A stretch of DNA of 64,000 bases from Pseudanabaena sp. Salubria-1 (GTDB taxonomy: Bacteria; Cyanobacteriota; Cyanobacteriia; Pseudanabaenales; Pseudanabaenaceae): the NCBI GenBank assembly GCA_023336205.1, contig JALQCR010000007.1:153804-217803 (forward strand). The letters are read 5' to 3'. Made by a program: the position numbers and the translations under genes. Positions within the stretch are counted from its first letter, which is position 1, and every line of letters starts with the position of its first letter. Below, piece after piece: positions 44,857 through 53,601 of this stretch. The notes beneath the pieces are model-generated. The model was not told the origin of the DNA and ran no database searches. It worked only from the letters and a program-made list of their open reading frames with translations.

Positions 44857-45845
44857 ACGTCAGTTCGGGTTAAGCAAAAGCTGGTAAAGCCCAATCCATA
44901 TGGAGTGAAGGCTTCTTAGGCTGATGACAATAAGCAATTAGCCCACAAATGACATTGATCAGTGCCTTGATCGGACTACGGTGACGGGAGTGTTCAATTT
45001 ACGAAATATTTTTGAGTTGGTCGATGTCAGTCTCAATAATTGAACGCTTGCGACTTAACAACTTGTCAGTTAAGCGTATCAAACGGTTTTTCATATTGCG
45101 TTTGGGCTTTGCAAAAAACTCAATGCCAAAGTTGTCCAACAATTGTGTAGCCAAAGGTTGAGAAACATAGCCCCGATCACCAAACACTTTGCCAAACAAT
45201 GACTTGAGCAATTCAGGATCAGGCTTACGGTCATCGATATTGCCTGGAGTAATCTGGATGTTCAGTAGCTCACCACACTCATTAACCACCAAATGTAATT
45301 TAAAGCCAAAGAACCACCAACCAGTCCACTGAGGTTTTCCCTCTTGCTGCCATCTCTTTAAACACACGGTGTTGCTTTATCCGTCGATTGTGGCAAACAT
45401 GCAGACAGGTAGAGTCCACAAAACTGATACCTGTACATTTGCCAAAACATTGCTTTAGGTATATGCACAACGGCATCATCGCTGAACCCATAAACTCGAC
45501 GAACCTTTTATAGCTGGGTAGTTTTGGGAATTCTTTTCGCCAATATTTACACACATGGTCTTGATAAAAGTGCTTGAAATTGCGGTAATGGTTTTGATGA
45601 AAGCTAATCAGAATCGTCATGATTTCACTCATGCAAAGACATCGTGACCTTTGTCTTTGCTGTAATCCATTGCCCAGCAATAACTGCTGCCACTTTGGTT
45701 CAAATATTTGCCAAAAATCATCGACAGTGCAGAAAAGGGCTTCTAAACTATTAGTCATGGGAGTTGCCTCGCTGAACTTGTTTTTCTTATTTTCAGCTTA
45801 TGGGTTTCTCCCTTTTTTGTCCTTTTCCTTATCCCGAACTCACGT
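44857..45845. mobile_element. Decayed IS982-family element
   Basis: 989 bp with terminal inverted repeats: left ACGTCAGTTCGGGTTAAG, right (reverse complement) ACGTGAGTTCGGGATAAG, 16 of 18 matching. It contains a transposase gene on the minus strand with two disabling lesions. No direct repeat is seen outside the ends (left CTAAGTA, right CATGTTG), probably because the right flank was replaced when the adjacent ISL3 element arrived. Confidence 0.83.
44870..45758 (-). pseudogene. IS982 transposase, frameshifted and with a premature stop
   Basis: The N-terminal part (from 45758) reads MTNSLEALFCTVDDFWQIFE and continues to ISFVDSTCLHVCHNRR...GKTSVDW, the first catalytic Asp region. Near 45310 the frame changes and the protein continues as WFFGFKLHLVVNECGELLN...VFGDRGYVSQ...KRSIIETDIDQLKNIS. 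A TAA then stands where the family has CAA ([15 protein letters not shown]), and the sequence afterwards is open to a stop at 44872-44870. One frameshift and one nonsense mutation make it non-functional. Confidence 0.88.
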
Positions 45846-45851
45846 CATGTT

Positions 45852-47097
45852 GGCTCTTCTGGGTTTGAGGGGATTAATGTATAATGAAGCACAAAGATAA
45901 GTGGTGACAGGTATGGACTTGTATCTAGATAGGTTGCTAAATTTACCCAACACAACCGTTGAAAGTTTTACGGAAGAAGAAAATAAAATCACCCTAAAGT
46001 TGAGATTTTTACAGGATGAAATTACTTGTCCGCATTGTAATACGCATGGTGGAAAATTAAAACAAAATCGACCGATATTGATTCGAGATTTGTCAGTATT
46101 TGGGAAAATAGTTTATTTAAATACGCCGCGCCGCCAATTTTATTGTCAACATTGTCAAAGACATTTTACGGAAAAGTTACCCTTTGTAGACTGGGAAAGA
46201 CGATACACACAAAGGTATGAGGAGTATGTTTATCAACGAGTACAAAGTGCGAGTGTGGAGCAAGTAAGTCGAGATGAATATTTGAGTTGGGATCAAATAC
46301 AAGGGATTTTCAATCACCAATTTTCTCTAAAAAAAAAGATGATTGGAAAGAAGTAAAACGAGTGAGTATTGATGAAGTGAGTAAACGCAAAGGACATAAA
46401 GACTTTGTGACAGTCGTATCAAGTATTGACGCAGGAGCATTACTAGAAGTAATTGATAGTCATAAACAAGATGACATCATTGAAGTCCTGAAGCAGCAAC
46501 CGATTGAGATAAGGGAAAAAGTAGAGGAGGTTAGCATTGATATGTGGGGAGGCTTTCCCAAAGTTGTCAAAGAAGTATTTCCAAATGCGAAAATTGTCAT
46601 CGACAGATTTCATGTTATGCAGCCACTAATCAAAGAGTTAAATCAACTGCGTCAAAAAGCTAAAATCAAGATTAAAGGTAGTCGATTTATTCTACTAAAG
46701 AACAAGGTAGACTTAACAGAAGAAGAAAAAGTGAAGTTAGAAAATGTCTTGAAATGTTCTAAACGCTTGCGACTAGCTTATAATCTCAAAGAAGACTTTA
46801 GAAGTATTTTTGAGACTTGTAAAACTCCTGAAGAGGGTCAGAAACAATTAAAAGAATGGCTTCAAAAAGCTAAAGCTGTTTATGGCGCAGTTTTGGAAAC
46901 CATTCGTAATCATCTTGATAATATTTGTAACTACTTTTTAAATCGTACATCTAGTGGTGTGATGGAGGGACTTAATAATCGTATTAAATTAATTAAACGA
47001 CAGGCTTATGGTTTTTTAAATTTTTTAAATTTTCGTTCTAGATTATTAGCTTGTCTTTCTCATTAGATTTACTTATCCCCTTAAACCCAGAAGACCC
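45852..47097. mobile_element. ISL3-family insertion sequence, left copy
   Basis: 1246 bp. Ends are inverted repeats: left GGCTCTTCTGGGTTTGAGG, right (reverse complement) GGGTCTTCTGGGTTTAAGG. The transposase is on the plus strand. The 8 bases outside the ends differ (TCATGTTG and AAAGTTTA), so unlike the right copy it has no target duplication; a deletion or recombination has altered at least one flank. It is the same size as the inverted copy at 48919-50164, with identical encoded proteins. Confidence 0.9.
45901..47066 (+). CDS. ISL3 transposase, two frames joined at an A9 tract
   Basis: Frame 1 (45901-46356, 151 codons) has the zinc-ribbon CPHCNTHGGK...FYCQHCQRHF and helix-turn-helix of ISL3 transposases. 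Frame 2 (46287-47066) has the DDE core: VSIDEVSKRKG, EVSIDMWGGF, IVIDRFHVM and GVMEGLNNRIKLIKRQAYGF. The frames meet at nine A (46329-46337); a -1 slip there gives one continuous ~388-residue protein. The same tract is in the other copy, so this is either a programmed slippage site or a shared ancestral lesion. Confidence 0.87.
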
Positions 47098-47099
47098 AA

Positions 47100-47180
47100 A
47101 GTTTAATTAATTGTTTAGCAAAATATACAGTCGTTAACAAAGAAGAGTTAGTCAAACAAGGGAGATTAATAAGTGTCTGA
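47100..47180 (+). pseudogene. 3' remnant of a gene upstream of the HNH endonuclease
   Basis: An open frame emerges from the ISL3 end and reads SLINCLAKYTVVNKEELVKQ then GRLISV and a TGA stop at 47178-47180. It overlaps the GTG start of the HNH gene by 8 bases, an operon-style overlap. The 5' part of the gene is gone. Because HNH endonucleases of this type are often paired with a DNA methyltransferase, that is a candidate identity, but 26 residues cannot show it. Confidence 0.55.
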
Positions 47181-47338
47181 TATTCATCAAGAACCCACAG
47201 AAAAAAGCTCGGTTCAACTTAATATCATTAAAGAATATTTTGAAATGTATCCTGATGTTGAAATACATACTAAGGATGTTGTTGACTGGGTGAATTCAAC
47301 ATATCTAGAGCGTACTGGGAAAATATTTAGAGACCCAG

Positions 47339-48638
47339 CTTAGTGGTGCAGAAAACTCAGGAGAGTCTCAAGATGAGACAATGGTAATACGAGCAAATTC
47401 GATACGAAAATCTAACTTTTCGCGTTTGGCAATAGAAGCACAGGCAGGGGGAGGATTAGTTCTAGGGAAAATCTGCAAAAGAGGAAGAGGTTTTTGTTGG
47501 TAAAGAAGGGTGTGAAGCTGACGGAGACCGAGTTGCAGAAAACTCAAGCCGCGATGATCGTGCCAATCAATAGCCGCCCTTTGCCCCAAACGCACCAACA
47601 TTATGCCAAGAATTACAGCAATCAGGTTAGCCGTGGCAAGGAGCATAAATAAACAGGTAAGAGCTTGAGCATCACGGAGATGAGAGCTAACAACATTAAA
47701 AGCCGCCGACTTATAGTCTTTAAAATGGGGTTCGATTCCACCAAAGCGTTTGCCATAGAGAGCAAAAGTCTGTAATGAAGGGGGAATATCGCTAAGGACA
47801 GCCCATGAACCGTTAGCCATGTCTAGGTTAGCCGTCGCTAAATGACAATTAACATCACCGAGTACGGTGACATCGGGAACTAGATAAGCTTGCTCTGCGG
47901 GAGGTATCAGTTGTTCAACACGCTTGGTTGTACCTGTTGGCAGAGTCACTAGCAGATCGCTCTTTGCGCGAATTGCCCAAGACCAGTGATTTTGCTGTAA
48001 CCATCGGATTAATTCCCCATGTTCAAAACCTCGGTCGGCAAGCAAGGTCACCGTACTTTGTGGCGGCAATAGAGAGCGTACTTGTTCTAAGACGGGACGA
48101 TAATGTTCAAAGCCAACTGTAGCGCTGCCATGCTCTAGTACTACTTGAGCTAGAGTAATCGACCTCCCTCCCCAAATCAAGCATACTTCTATAAGACAGA
48201 ATTTATCCCACAGTATACTTGTGTCTAAGGCTAGTTCCAACGATTCTCCTGCAAATGCTTGGAGAAAGTGCTTCACCAATGGGTTATAGAATCTCTCGGC
48301 GATGATATGTGGATTATGCACAAAGTAGCTTAGTCTTTCCATCTGACTTCTGGCTTGGCACTCTCGATGGCTCAAATAGGGCAACCAATGACTCAGACTT
48401 GCCCTTCCTGATTGCAATATCGCGGCTACTGCCTCCGCAAATCCTTGGAGATGTCGCTTATCTTTTGGCTTGAGCCATTGACGCAGTTGTTCTTGTAGCT
48501 GAAGATATAGGTGGGGCATTTGTATAAGATCTTTTGTTGAGGAACTTGAGTATCTCATCTCTTGCCCCTTTTTGCCTCTTGTCTCATGATGAGATTCTAT
48601 GCCTAGCAACGCTTTTCAGATTTTTCTGCACCACTAAG
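47339..48638. mobile_element. 1300-bp IS4-like insertion sequence inside the HNH gene
   Basis: Ends are 17-bp perfect inverted repeats CTTAGTGGTGCAGAAAA, and the element is flanked by the 9-bp direct repeat GAGACCCAG (47330-47338 and 48639-48647). The transposase gene on the minus strand is intact. The clean duplication and undamaged ends mark a recent insertion into the HNH gene. Confidence 0.93.
47368..48558 (-). CDS. IS4-like DDE transposase
   Basis: 396 residues from the ATG at 48558, preceded by GGGGCAAGAG; the longer frame to 48609 adds 17 residues. DDE signs: LELALDTSILWDKF with the first Asp, TVTLLADRGFEHGELIRWL with the second, and YGKRFGGIEPHFKDYKSAAFN with the Glu of a YREK-like motif. 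The protein is full length with no lesions, so the element may be active. Confidence 0.88.
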   Translation of the reverse strand: MRYSSSSTKDLIQMPHLYLQLQEQLRQWLKPKDKRHLQGFAEAVAAILQSGRASLSHWLPYLSHRECQARSQMERLSYFVHNPHIIAERFYNPLVKHFLQAFAGESLELALDTSILWDKFCLIEVCLIWGGRSITLAQVVLEHGSATVGFEHYRPVLEQVRSLLPPQSTVTLLADRGFEHGELIRWLQQNHWSWAIRAKSDLLVTLPTGTTKRVEQLIPPAEQAYLVPDVTVLGDVNCHLATANLDMANGSWAVLSDIPPSLQTFALYGKRFGGIEPHFKDYKSAAFNVVSSHLRDAQALTCLFMLLATANLIAVILGIMLVRLGQRAAIDWHDHRGLSFLQLGLRQLHTLLYQQKPLPLLQIFPRTNPPPACASIAKREKLDFRIEFARITIVSS

Positions 48639-48918
48639 GAGACCCAGACAGAGGAATTAGATCTCTATACCAAAAAGGTTTTCTTCAAAAAATAGCAAAG
48701 GGAGTTTACAAATACGATCCTAAATATGCCCAAAATAAACGCCAAGCGGATTTTTCAAGCGCTCAGAAAAATGAGATTTTAAAGCGTGATGGTTATAAGT
48801 GTGTAATTTGTGGCGCAGGTCGAGAGAATGGTGCAGAATTGCACGTTGATCATATTAAACCAAAAGATATGGGAGGTTTAGCTACAATTGAAAACGGTCA
48901 AACTTTGTGTAGCCAGCA

Positions 48919-50164
48919 GGGTCTTCTGGGTTTAAGGGGATAAGTAAATCTAATGAGAAAGACAAGCTAATAATCTAGAACGAAAATTTAAAAAATTTAA
49001 AAAACCATAAGCCTGTCGTTTAATTAATTTAATACGATTATTAAGTCCCTCCATCACACCACTAGATGTACGATTTAAAAAGTAGTTACAAATATTATCA
49101 AGATGATTACGAATGGTTTCCAAAACTGCGCCATAAACAGCTTTAGCTTTTTGAAGCCATTCTTTTAATTGTTTCTGACCCTCTTCAGGAGTTTTACAAG
49201 TCTCAAAAATACTTCTAAAGTCTTCTTTGAGATTATAAGCTAGTCGCAAGCGTTTAGAACATTTCAAGACATTTTCTAACTTCACTTTTTCTTCTTCTGT
49301 TAAGTCTACCTTGTTCTTTAGTAGAATAAATCGACTACCTTTAATCTTGATTTTAGCTTTTTGACGCAGTTGATTTAACTCTTTGATTAGTGGCTGCATA
49401 ACATGAAATCTGTCGATGACAATTTTCGCATTTGGAAATACTTCTTTGACAACTTTGGGAAAGCCTCCCCACATATCAATGCTAACCTCCTCTACTTTTT
49501 CCCTTATCTCAATCGGTTGCTGCTTCAGGACTTCAATGATGTCATCTTGTTTATGACTATCAATTACTTCTAGTAATGCTCCTGCGTCAATACTTGATAC
49601 GACTGTCACAAAGTCTTTATGTCCTTTGCGTTTACTCACTTCATCAATACTCACTCGTTTTACTTCTTTCCAATCATCTTTTTTTTTAGAGAAAATTGGT
49701 GATTGAAAATCCCTTGTATTTGATCCCAACTCAAATATTCATCTCGACTTACTTGCTCCACACTCGCACTTTGTACTCGTTGATAAACATACTCCTCATA
49801 CCTTTGTGTGTATCGTCTTTCCCAGTCTACAAAGGGTAACTTTTCCGTAAAATGTCTTTGACAATGTTGACAATAAAATTGGCGGCGCGGCGTATTTAAA
49901 TAAACTATTTTCCCAAATACTGACAAATCTCGAATCAATATCGGTCGATTTTGTTTTAATTTTCCACCATGCGTATTACAATGCGGACAAGTAATTTCAT
50001 CCTGTAAAAATCTCAACTTTAGGGTGATTTTATTTTCTTCTTCCGTAAAACTTTCAACGGTTGTGTTGGGTAAATTTAGCAACCTATCTAGATACAAGTC
50101 CATACCTGTCACCACTTATCTTTGTGCTTCATTATACATTAATCCCCTCAAACCCAGAAGAGCC
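48919..50164. mobile_element. ISL3-family insertion sequence, right copy (inverted)
   Basis: 1246 bp, inverted relative to the left copy, with the same terminal repeats. It is flanked by a perfect 8-bp direct repeat AGCCAGCA (48911-48918 and 50165-50172), the size expected for this family. It interrupts the HNH gene at codon region LCSQ-HNF. Both its encoded proteins are identical to those of the left copy, implying very recent transposition or gene conversion. Confidence 0.94.
48950..50115 (-). CDS. ISL3 transposase, second copy, two frames joined at an A9 tract
   Basis: Same two overlapping frames as in the left element, here on the minus strand: frame 1 50115-49660 and frame 2 49729-48950, meeting at nine T on the plus strand (49679-49687). 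Residue-for-residue identical to the other copy in both frames. The zinc-ribbon and DDE motifs are all present. Confidence 0.87.
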
Positions 50165-50348
50165 AGCCAGCATAATTTCCTCAAGAAAAATCTTAAGCAA
50201 ACTGAGACAGGAAAAAAGATGTTTATTCGCTTATATGAGCTTTCTAAGAAAGAGGGGAATCTGGAACTACAGAAATTTTGTATAGAAATTCTCCAGACTT
50301 TTGAGGATTTTAATATTAACGGACATATCGAGTGGGAAAAATAGTGTT

Positions 50349-51152
50349 ATGGCGCAAAAACTGATTTACGATCGCCATATGCCAAATACCACATCAAATA
50401 TCAGAATTGTGTTAGTCGAGACGGCGGGGGCGCGAAACCTTGGCTCAGTGGCAAGGGTAATGAAAAATTTTGGACTGGCGGAATTGTGGTTGGTGAATCC
50501 GATATGCGATCGCTTTAGTGATGAAGCACAACATATGGCAGTCCATGCCCCAGAAATCTTAGAAAATGCAAGGATTGTGGATACCTTGCCAGCCGCATTA
50601 GTTGGCTGCCATCGCGCGATCGCCACCGCAGGTCGCATTGACAAAGGCGAAATGAAAGTAACTGATCCCCAAAAAGGTTTGACTTGGTTAATGCAAGCTG
50701 AAACTAGTGCGATCGTCTTTGGGGCAGAGGATCGTGGCTTGAGCAATGCCGAAATTCAACATTGCCAGCAAGTGATGCGAATCCCCGTCAATCCTGAGTA
50801 TCCCTCGCTGAATTTGGCGCAGGCAGTTGGTATCTGTTGCTACCAACTGCAACTGATGCAAGAAGGTATCAGAGAAAATTCCCAATGTCATGAAAATTTG
50901 ACTAGCCAAATCGCACAAGATTTGATACAGTCAGCACCCATAGACCTTGCTACCCGCGCAGACCTAGAAGCCTGCTATCAGCAACTTGAAGCAGTATTAC
51001 TGAAGATCGGCTATGTTTATCCCCATACCGCTGTTCATCGATTGCGAAAGTTTCGGCACATCTTTGATCGAGCAAATCTGAGTCCATCGGAAGTTGCCAT
51101 GCTGCGAGGGATTTTACGCCAAGTTAACTGGGCTACGGCTCATCTTGATTAA
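50349..51152 (+). CDS. trmJ: tRNA/rRNA 2'-O-methyltransferase, TrmJ-like (SPOUT)
   Basis: About 267 residues from the ATG at 50349 (MAQKLIYDRHMPNTT); the frame extends upstream into the HNH gene. SpoU/TrmH-type SPOUT motifs: VETAGARNLGSVARVMKNFGL, SAIVFGAEDRGLSNAEI and IPVNPEYPSLNLAQAVGICCYQLQL. This arrangement matches TrmJ, which methylates the 2'-OH of position 32 in tRNAs. The C-terminal ~80 residues are helical. It starts 5 bp after the HNH stop, so it may once have shared that transcript; with the insertions its promoter is unclear. Confidence 0.87.
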   Translation: MAQKLIYDRHMPNTTSNIRIVLVETAGARNLGSVARVMKNFGLAELWLVNPICDRFSDEAQHMAVHAPEILENARIVDTLPAALVGCHRAIATAGRIDKGEMKVTDPQKGLTWLMQAETSAIVFGAEDRGLSNAEIQHCQQVMRIPVNPEYPSLNLAQAVGICCYQLQLMQEGIRENSQCHENLTSQIAQDLIQSAPIDLATRADLEACYQQLEAVLLKIGYVYPHTAVHRLRKFRHIFDRANLSPSEVAMLRGILRQVNWATAHLD

Positions 51153-51221
51153 CTACTTGCCCTACACGCGAATAGTTAATCAGTTAGTAGAGACATTTTT
51201 GTATCGGAGTTATAAATAGCA

Positions 51222-52781
51222 GTGGAACCCAGAAACTTTTCATCGCCTGACGCTACCGAAAAAAGTCGAGAAGCGCGTTTAAATAAGTTGCGTGAGCGTC
51301 GCGCCAAGGCTGTGACAAGCAATAATGACACTGCTCTCCGCCCAATTAATTCTGACTTGAGTCGTCTTGGGCGATCGCCTGAACCAATGCGATTGCCTGA
51401 ACCAATCATAGAGAATCGATTTAATAACCGTGCAGATCGCACCTATGAAGGGCGACCTGAGGGTAAGGTCAAGCCATTGCCTAACCGTCAAGGATTTGTC
51501 GATGCTCAGCAACGTCCTGATCGCTCTGACAATAGAACTGAGCTAAGACCACGCAAAAAGACTAATGGGAGTAATAATCGGGCGATCCCAATCAAGTCAC
51601 CGTTCAAGTCTCTTGGGTGGCAAGTCTTGCGTCTCGCGATCGCAGGCATTGGTCTGAGCGTGATTGCAGGCACAGCTATCTCTTTTTGGCAAAATCAGCA
51701 ATCTATTGCCGCAAAGACTAATGCAACAGAATTGGTCGCCAAAGATGATCCCAATAAATCTCAAGATATTGTTCCCCTAGACCTCAAAACTGAGGCAACA
51801 CCATTGCTGAGTAAAATTAAGGACTTAGCGGCTAAAGAAAAAGATCTTGCCATGCAGATGATGGTGGTGGATTTGGACTCTGGAGCATATGTGCAAGTTG
51901 GAGCGAATCAGTCGATCGCAGCGGCTAGCACAATTAAAACCCCGATTTTGGTTGCCTTTTTTCAAGATGTGGATGCGGGGAAAATTAAGCTTGATGAACA
52001 GCTAGAGATCACTGCCGATGTCAAGGTTGGGGAAGCAGGTGATTTCCAATTTTTGCCAACAGGCACAAAAATATCAGCTCTTGAAGTGGCGACACAAATG
52101 ATTGTGATCAGTGATAACACTGCTACTAACATGATCATCAAACGGCTAGGTGGGACTTCAGCACTTAATCAACGTTTTAAATCTTGGGGACTAAATAACG
52201 TAGTGGTGAATAACCAACTGCCAGATCTCGAAGGTACAAATACAATTAGTACTCAAGATATGGTGTCGCTATTAGCGATGCTGGATAAAGGTAAATTGAT
52301 CGAGCCCCGCAGTCGCGATCGCTTCATGGATATCATGCGCCGCCCCATTACAAATACTCTATTGCCAAAGGGTATTGGCGAAGAGGCAAGAATCATCCAT
52401 AAAACAGGGGATATTGGCTCAGCTGTTGGAGATGCGGGCATTGTTGATATGCCTAATGGTAAGCGCTATGCGATCGCGGTGATGGTCAAGCGTCCAGATA
52501 ACGATCAAAGGGCAAATGAGTTAATCCGTCAGGTTTCACGCGCAACCTATGACTATTTCCTCGGTGGTGGCAGGTTACCCGCAAACAATAGTAATTCTGC
52601 TCCTAGTAATTCTCCCGCAAACTCTACAGAGTCGGCTAGTCCTAGCAACAATGGTAGTAGCGTTATTGAAAATATTACAATTCCTTTACCAAATGCTGCG
52701 CCTAATTCAGCACCAACAAATACCCCAAGTACGTTACCCAGTTTGAACAACCCTTCCGAATTAACTCGCCAAAACCCATAA
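51222..52781 (+). CDS. Class A beta-lactamase-like serine hydrolase, membrane-anchored
   Basis: 519 residues, GTG start. A cytoplasmic, Arg-rich N-terminus (about 1-130) leads to one TM helix (LRLAIAGIGLSVIAGTAISFW, about 138-158). The periplasmic domain has the beta-lactamase motifs: SxxK in AASTIKTPILVAFF, SDN in MIVISDNTATNMIIK and KTG in IIHKTGDIGSAVGDAG. The C-terminal ~70 residues are Asn/Ser/Pro-rich. Activity on beta-lactams is unproven; a role in cell-wall metabolism is equally possible. The unusually long cytoplasmic tail is the odd feature. Confidence 0.87.
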   Translation: MEPRNFSSPDATEKSREARLNKLRERRAKAVTSNNDTALRPINSDLSRLGRSPEPMRLPEPIIENRFNNRADRTYEGRPEGKVKPLPNRQGFVDAQQRPDRSDNRTELRPRKKTNGSNNRAIPIKSPFKSLGWQVLRLAIAGIGLSVIAGTAISFWQNQQSIAAKTNATELVAKDDPNKSQDIVPLDLKTEATPLLSKIKDLAAKEKDLAMQMMVVDLDSGAYVQVGANQSIAAASTIKTPILVAFFQDVDAGKIKLDEQLEITADVKVGEAGDFQFLPTGTKISALEVATQMIVISDNTATNMIIKRLGGTSALNQRFKSWGLNNVVVNNQLPDLEGTNTISTQDMVSLLAMLDKGKLIEPRSRDRFMDIMRRPITNTLLPKGIGEEARIIHKTGDIGSAVGDAGIVDMPNGKRYAIAVMVKRPDNDQRANELIRQVSRATYDYFLGGGRLPANNSNSAPSNSPANSTESASPSNNGSSVIENITIPLPNAAPNSAPTNTPSTLPSLNNPSELTRQNP

Positions 52782-52820
52782 TTATAAAAAGAAGGCGCAA
52801 AGCGCCTTCTTTTTATAATT
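52780..52820. terminator. 19-bp perfect hairpin overlapping the beta-lactamase-like stop
   Basis: Arms 52780-52798 and 52802-52820, loop AAA closed by GCGC/GCGC. It begins within the TAA stop codon. Two further hairpins follow directly, so three stand in 125 bp between these convergent genes. Confidence 0.8.
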
Positions 52821-52822
52821 TC

Positions 52823-52857
52823 AAACGAATAGCGGCGTAAAGCGCCGCTATTCGTTT
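52823..52857. repeat. 15-bp hairpin, middle of three
   Basis: Arms 52823-52837 and 52843-52857 (AAACGAATAGCGGCG) around a TAAAG loop. The same loop type occurs in the 31495-31533 hairpin, so TAAAG may be a variant of the AAA loop. Confidence 0.65.
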
Positions 52858-52867
52858 ATTGGACATA

Positions 52868-52902
52868 AAAAAAGAAGACACGCTTTGCGTGTCTTCTTTT
52901 TT
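52868..52902. terminator. 16-bp hairpin ending the txlA gene
   Basis: Arms 52868-52883 and 52887-52902, loop TTT closed by ACGC/GCGT, A/T-rich on the outside. It overlaps the stop codon of the minus-strand thioredoxin gene at 52903-52901. Confidence 0.8.
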
Positions 52903-53461
52903 ATGAATGGTCGCGTGGTTGGGAAATATCTGCGGCTTTAGGTTCAGAGACGGGCGAGGTGCGATCGCTACTAATACTATTGTGGGGCAAAGGCTGGTGA
53001 GCGATCGCAGCTTCGATATTCTCCGCCATAATTGCGCGGGGAACTGCGCCCGTTGTATCACCGATTGACTGATTAGCGCGATCTAAGAAAATAAATCTAG
53101 GAATACCATCCACCCGATATTTAGTTACCTCTGGCAACCATTTAGTGTTATCCACATTGAGCATCACAAAATTCATGCGATCGCGATATTCCTTTTCCAG
53201 AGATAGGTTATCTGCCGCCATTGACTGACAACTCGAACACCAATCTGCATAAAACTCGATCGTGGTGGGCTTGCCATTTGCCAAAGCTACATCAATGGGA
53301 ATCGCCACCGCCGCCACAGCATCTAGGGATGTACTGCTTTGTTGGGCTTGAAAGCCAAAAAATAGGGCTGTGGTCAATATGATCGCAGCGATCGCTACTA
53401 ATAAATTTCGCAATTGAGGAGAACTAGCAGAATTTGAACTAATTTGATTTTCTGGATTCAT
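52901..53461 (-). CDS. txlA: Membrane-anchored thioredoxin-like protein (TxlA/HCF164-type)
   Basis: 186 residues. One N-terminal TM helix (NLLVAIAAIILTTALFFGFQ, about 19-38), then a thioredoxin fold with the active site WCSSC in IEFYADWCSSCQSMAADN and the cis-proline region VDGIPRFIFLDR. This matches cyanobacterial TxlA and plastid HCF164, which pass reducing power to lumenal or periplasmic targets including cytochrome biogenesis. The C-terminal ~35 residues are a variable tail. Confidence 0.9.
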   Translation of the reverse strand: MNPENQISSNSASSPQLRNLLVAIAAIILTTALFFGFQAQQSSTSLDAVAAVAIPIDVALANGKPTTIEFYADWCSSCQSMAADNLSLEKEYRDRMNFVMLNVDNTKWLPEVTKYRVDGIPRFIFLDRANQSIGDTTGAVPRAIMAENIEAAIAHQPLPHNSISSDRTSPVSEPKAADISQPRDHS

Positions 53462-53537
53462 AACGATAACTTACGAAAATTACTATTCCCATTATGCCGA
53501 GCAAGGTTTGCTCTATGCTAAAGCAATTCTAAATGAG

Positions 53538-53574
53538 TTACGAGAGGCTAACCCTGCGGGTCAGCCTCTCGTAA
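53538..53574. repeat. 17-bp hairpin in the txlA/MFS divergent gap
   Basis: Arms 53538-53554 and 53558-53574 with one mismatch, loop TGC closed by ACCC/GGGT. It stands 28 bp before the transporter start codon, so it may lie in that gene's leader. Confidence 0.6.
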
Positions 53575-53601
53575 TTTAAATTTGAAATTAAGCAATCAAC
53601 C

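Larger units (their letters stand above)
47173..50344 (+). pseudogene. HNH endonuclease gene interrupted by two insertion sequences
   Basis: Three segments, 47173-47338, 48648-48918 and 50173-50344, add to 609 bp and one uninterrupted 202-residue frame after removing both insertions and one copy of each target duplication. The GTG start has a GGAG ribosome-binding site (AAGGGAGATTAATAA). The N-terminal ~80 residues look like a winged helix (DVEIHTKDVVDWV, GIRSLYQKGFL); the HNH core is ILKRDGYKCVICGAG...ELHVDHIKPKDMGG...NGQTLCSQHN. It probably was a restriction-type nuclease. The stop is 4 bp before the trmJ start, and the IS insertions abolish its function. Confidence 0.92.

Noticed and set aside
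45901..47066. Calling the ISL3 transposase a pseudogene because of the split frame
   Set aside because: Both copies share the same A9 junction and are otherwise identical and intact, so slippage-mediated expression is at least as likely.
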